From an uncultured Eubacteriales bacterium (lineage in GTDB: Bacteria > Bacillota > Clostridia > Christensenellales > Aristaeellaceae), in contig USDD01000116.1 of the NCBI GenBank assembly GCA_900553265.1, forward strand, positions 1-7,043: a stretch of DNA of 7,043 nt, in the 5' to 3' direction. Numbering within the stretch: the first letter of the stretch is position 1; each line of letters starts with the position of its first letter. Made by a program: the position numbers and the translations under genes. Below, piece after piece: positions 4,891-7,043 of this stretch. A model generated the notes under the pieces. It was not told where the DNA came from. It saw only the letters and a list, made by a program, of their open reading frames with translations, and did no database searches.

Positions 4891-6614
4891 ATCGTCTTCT
4901 CTTCTCCGGCGCGCAGTACGATTTCCTGTGCCGGGATACCCGTCCATTCCGGCAAAACCAGCTGCAGGCGAATCGGCCGTTCGGCCTTCAGCGCCGCCCG
5001 GAGTTCCCTCTTCTCCAGGTTCCAGCGCATATCGACGCGTCCACCCGGGAAGCGCCAGTTTCGAATTTCTCCGCAGCCGAGCTTTTCCGGGCAGGCCGGC
5101 AGCAGCGCCAGTCTCCCCGGCGAAGCGTCCAGGAGCATTTCCTGAATCGCATTCGCCGCACCCATCAGCGCATCCAGCTGGACAGGCGCCATGTCGATGC
5201 GCAGCGACACGCCCATGTCCCGCCAGTCGTCGTGCAGCGTAAAGAGATTGGGCAGCAGGCAGCCCTTCGTCAGCGTATTCAGACAATCCAGCGCACGCTC
5301 GCCGCGTCCCAGCCGGGCGTAAACCGCCGACTGATGCGCCAGCGCCCAGCCGCTGGCCGCTCCCAGCTCGCGCAGATCCACCGCCCGCGCGCAGGTGTCG
5401 AACAGCGGATGTCCCCTGCGAATCTCCTCTCCCGGAAACAGCGGATACAGATGCGACAGATGGCGATGGCGATAGTAGTCCGGCAGCTCCTCGTCCATCC
5501 ATTCGCGAATCGCGCCGTCGGAATTGACCATGTACTCCGGAAGCGCCTTCAAAATTGCGCGCCAGCTCTCAACGCGGCGCGGATCCATCACCACAGCGCA
5601 GCTCAGCTCCAACAGATGTGCAAGCAGCTCTCGGAGGATCGCGAAATCCATCGTTGAATTCCAGACCACCGGATTGGGATGGCCCATGTGCTCCTGAAAA
5701 TCCCCGGGCATGAAGCGACCCGGCGAATTCTCGGGCGAGACAGACGGCTCGATGCGGATTTTTCCATCGGCTCCGCGCGTCAGATAGTCCTCGTAAAACG
5801 CCGCCGTTTCCAGCATGAACGGCAGAATCTCGCTTCTAAGCAGCTCCTCGTCGCCGGTGAAGCGATAATAATCGTAAAAATGGCGGCAGAGCCAGCCCGC
5901 GCAGCCGATGTAATTGACGATGACAGGGACGTTCGGAGTCGGATAGCTGTTCATCGGCGTGGTGTAGGTGCTCACATAGATTCCACGGCAGCCGAACAGC
6001 CTTCGCGCCGACTCCCGGAACGCGTCCATTTTCTTGAAATAATAGTGAATCAGCGGGCGCAGCAGCAACGCGTATCCACCCACAGGCGCATGCCAGTAGA
6101 TCATCTGAACGTTTTCGTTCGCCACATTCTGCGCCCAGGTCGGCTTCGACACGCCGTTCCAAAGGCCGTACAGTGGAAAGGGATTCCTCGCTTCGCCGGT
6201 TCCCGACACGAAGAGATAGCGCGCAAATCGCCACAGCTTTTCATACAGCTCCGTCGGCACTTCGCTCCCCATCGCCTCGCCCAGCATCGCCTCATTGGGG
6301 CGATCCTCGTCCGACAGAAGCAGCTCCGCGTCCCCCATCGCCTGCCGATGGAGCGGGAGATGCCGCGCGAGCAGTTCCTCGTATTCCCCCTGCACCGGCT
6401 CTGCGTCGAAGCGCGCCAGCACCGTCAATCTTTCGACGTTCTGAATGTAAAAATGGTCGCCGCAGTCCGCAGCGGCGTTCGGCGCGTCGGTCAGCAGCGC
6501 CAAATGCAGCCGCTCGTCCGCGGGCTTGTCCAGCCGCAGCGTCATCCTGCCGTCGGTAGTCAGTTCCAGCGCCAGCTGATCGTCCGCACGGGAGACAAAG
6601 GCGCGGCGCTGCAT
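4887..6614 (-). CDS. GH95-type glycoside hydrolase (alpha-L-fucosidase/galactosidase family), 5'-truncated
   Basis: GH95 enzymes are inverting alpha-L-fucosidases or alpha-L-galactosidases of about 750-800 residues: an N-terminal beta-sandwich, a linker, an (alpha/alpha)6 barrel and a C-terminal beta domain. The 575 residues from the first in-frame ATG cover only the end of the N-terminal domain plus the rest. Readable motifs are NPFPLYGLWN (144-153), ANENVQMIYWHAP (165-177; N166 and N168 align with the catalytic Asn pair of the Bifidobacterium enzyme AfcA), SVSPEN (E295, putative general acid), HRHLSHLYPLFPGEEI (383-398) and PVQLDALMGAANAIQEMLL (477-495; D481, putative base helper). All expected catalytic residues are thus present, although the usual YWPAE and IDGNFG contexts are altered. 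The frame continues upstream with family-like sequence (LDTGEARVQFLQGKARM) to about 6665 and then loses homology at the IS5 end, so the true start and promoter are gone. It is likely a pseudogene, unless translated from the internal ATG at 6614. The TAA stop lies in the TTAA border of the neighbouring MITE-like element. Substrate is uncertain. Confidence 0.85.
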   Translation of the reverse strand: MQRRAFVSRADDQLALELTTDGRMTLRLDKPADERLHLALLTDAPNAAADCGDHFYIQNVERLTVLARFDAEPVQGEYEELLARHLPLHRQAMGDAELLLSDEDRPNEAMLGEAMGSEVPTELYEKLWRFARYLFVSGTGEARNPFPLYGLWNGVSKPTWAQNVANENVQMIYWHAPVGGYALLLRPLIHYYFKKMDAFRESARRLFGCRGIYVSTYTTPMNSYPTPNVPVIVNYIGCAGWLCRHFYDYYRFTGDEELLRSEILPFMLETAAFYEDYLTRGADGKIRIEPSVSPENSPGRFMPGDFQEHMGHPNPVVWNSTMDFAILRELLAHLLELSCAVVMDPRRVESWRAILKALPEYMVNSDGAIREWMDEELPDYYRHRHLSHLYPLFPGEEIRRGHPLFDTCARAVDLRELGAASGWALAHQSAVYARLGRGERALDCLNTLTKGCLLPNLFTLHDDWRDMGVSLRIDMAPVQLDALMGAANAIQEMLLDASPGRLALLPACPEKLGCGEIRNWRFPGGRVDMRWNLEKRELRAALKAERPIRLQLVLPEWTGIPAQEIVLRAGEEKTI

Positions 6615-6663
6615 CCGCGCCTTTCCCTGAAGGAACTGGACGCGGGCCTCTCCGGTGTCCAGG

Positions 6664-6692
6664 TTGCGTCTACACGAGCCAAGTGATATAAT
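6664..6692 (+). promoter_or_regulatory. Promoter of the IS5-family transposase
   Basis: A perfect -10 box TATAAT (6687-6692) has an extended TGA just before it (6684-6686) and a -35-like TTGCGT (6664-6669) 17 bp upstream. The -35 box lies on the estimated junction between GH95 and IS sequence, so its first bases may be contributed by the target gene. The predicted start is near 6699, and AAGAGGG (6708-6714) is 7 nt ahead of the ATG at 6722. Confidence 0.65.
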
Positions 6693-7043
6693 GGCACTAT
6701 CACAGTAAAGAGGGCGTCATCATGGAGAAATCACAGCATCGGCATGATATCAGCGACAAAGCATGGGCGATTTTAGAGCCAATGCTGCCGGGACAGCGAG
6801 GGCAATGGGGCGGAATCGCGGAGGACAACCGCAGATTTATCAACGGAGTGTTCTGGATTCTTCGCACCGGAGCGCCATGGCGTGATCTGCCGCCAGACTA
6901 CGGAAAATGGGGATCCGTTCATCAACGGTTTCGCCGATGGCGGGATAAAGGCATATGGGAGAAGATTCTCGAAGCATTGATAGACGATCCGGATTATGAA
7001 TGGCTTATGATCGATGCGAGTCATTGCAAGGTTCATCCTCACG
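6666..7043 (+). mobile_element. Left end of an IS5-family insertion sequence, continues past the window
   Basis: The element is inferred from the transposase gene and from the abrupt end of GH95 homology at about 6665. The left boundary is an estimate: it should lie between about 6664 and 6680, and the terminal inverted repeat cannot be verified because the right end is outside the window. The non-coding lead-in is about 50 bp and carries the promoter and ribosome binding site, as is usual for these compact elements. Confidence 0.7.
6722..7043 (+). CDS. IS5-family transposase, N-terminal part (DUF4096-type), cut by window edge
   Basis: The visible 107 residues match the N-terminal frame of IS5-family transposases of the IS427/ISL2 type: ISDKAWAILEPMLPGQRGQWG (10-30, shortened: ISDKAW then LEPMLPG), NRRFINGVFWILRTGAPWRD (36-55), LPPDYGKWGSVHQRFRRW (56-73), and WLMIDASHCKVHPH (94-107). 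D98 is the first aspartate of the DDE triad. The ATG at 6722 is favoured by the AAGAGGG site at 6708-6714. In many relatives the second half is in another frame and is reached by programmed frameshifting shortly after KVHPH; whether that holds here lies beyond the window. The enzyme catalyses cut-and-paste or copy movement of its own element and has no role in the neighbouring sugar genes beyond having interrupted GH95. Confidence 0.92.
   Translation, partial: MEKSQHRHDISDKAWAILEPMLPGQRGQWGGIAEDNRRFINGVFWILRTGAPWRDLPPDYGKWGSVHQRFRRWRDKGIWEKILEALIDDPDYEWLMIDASHCKVHPH

Noticed and set aside
5679..6686. 335-residue plus-strand open frame opposite GH95
   Set aside because: No recognisable family, and the minus strand carries unmistakable GH95 motifs in a single frame.
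6773..7042. Minus-strand open frame at the right edge
   Set aside because: Antisense of the IS5-family transposase, which is clearly encoded on the plus strand.

Overview
The window looks like a piece of a GC-rich, Gram-positive Clostridia-type (Bacillota) chromosome, probably from a gut or other polysaccharide-degrading community. The evidence is a LytR-CpsA-Psr (LCP) wall-polymer ligase domain with a secretion signal, AGGAGG-type ribosome binding sites, textbook sigma-A promoters (TTGACA-17-TATACT and TTGACA-17-TAAAAT), and two carbohydrate-active enzyme genes. The taxonomic placement is inference, not a database result.

Layout. (1) Positions 1-1264, minus strand: a secreted LCP-family protein whose C-terminus runs off the left edge. 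Between its signal peptide and catalytic domain lies a long charged E/K/P/T linker built from 18-bp (six-residue) tandem repeats. (2) Positions 1265-1460: a compact divergent control region with two near-consensus promoters back to back. (3) Positions 1461-4322, plus strand: a two-gene unit with a PhnP-like metallo-beta-lactamase-fold hydrolase followed after 12 bp by a 704-aa cytoplasmic family 3 glycoside hydrolase of the beta-xylosidase/beta-glucosidase type. (4) Positions 4323-4886: about 560 bp without an intact gene. It holds an antisense relic of a PAP2-type phosphatase, a long stem-loop, and a ~168-bp MITE-like element bounded by TTAA and imperfect inverted repeats. (5) Positions 4887 to about 6665, minus strand: a family 95 glycoside hydrolase (alpha-L-fucosidase/galactosidase type) that keeps its putative catalytic residues but has lost its N-terminal domain. 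(6) About 6666 to the right edge, plus strand: the left end of an IS5-family insertion sequence, with promoter and first transposase frame, which appears to have cut off the 5' part of the GH95 gene.

How it fits together. The hydrolase-GH3 pair is the intact functional unit and is most simply read as intracellular trimming of imported oligosaccharides. The GH95 gene converges on it and may once have belonged to the same sugar-use locus (for example fucosylated or galactosylated xyloglucan or other plant or host glycans), but it now looks disabled or at least separated from its promoter. The space between the two enzyme genes is a small graveyard of degraded and mobile DNA. The LCP gene serves the envelope and shares only the divergent promoter region with the sugar genes. 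I found no sign of a wholly new system. The most unusual items are the MITE-like element whose TTAA edge supplies the GH95 stop codon, the IS-decapitated GH95, and the repeat-spaced LCP protein.
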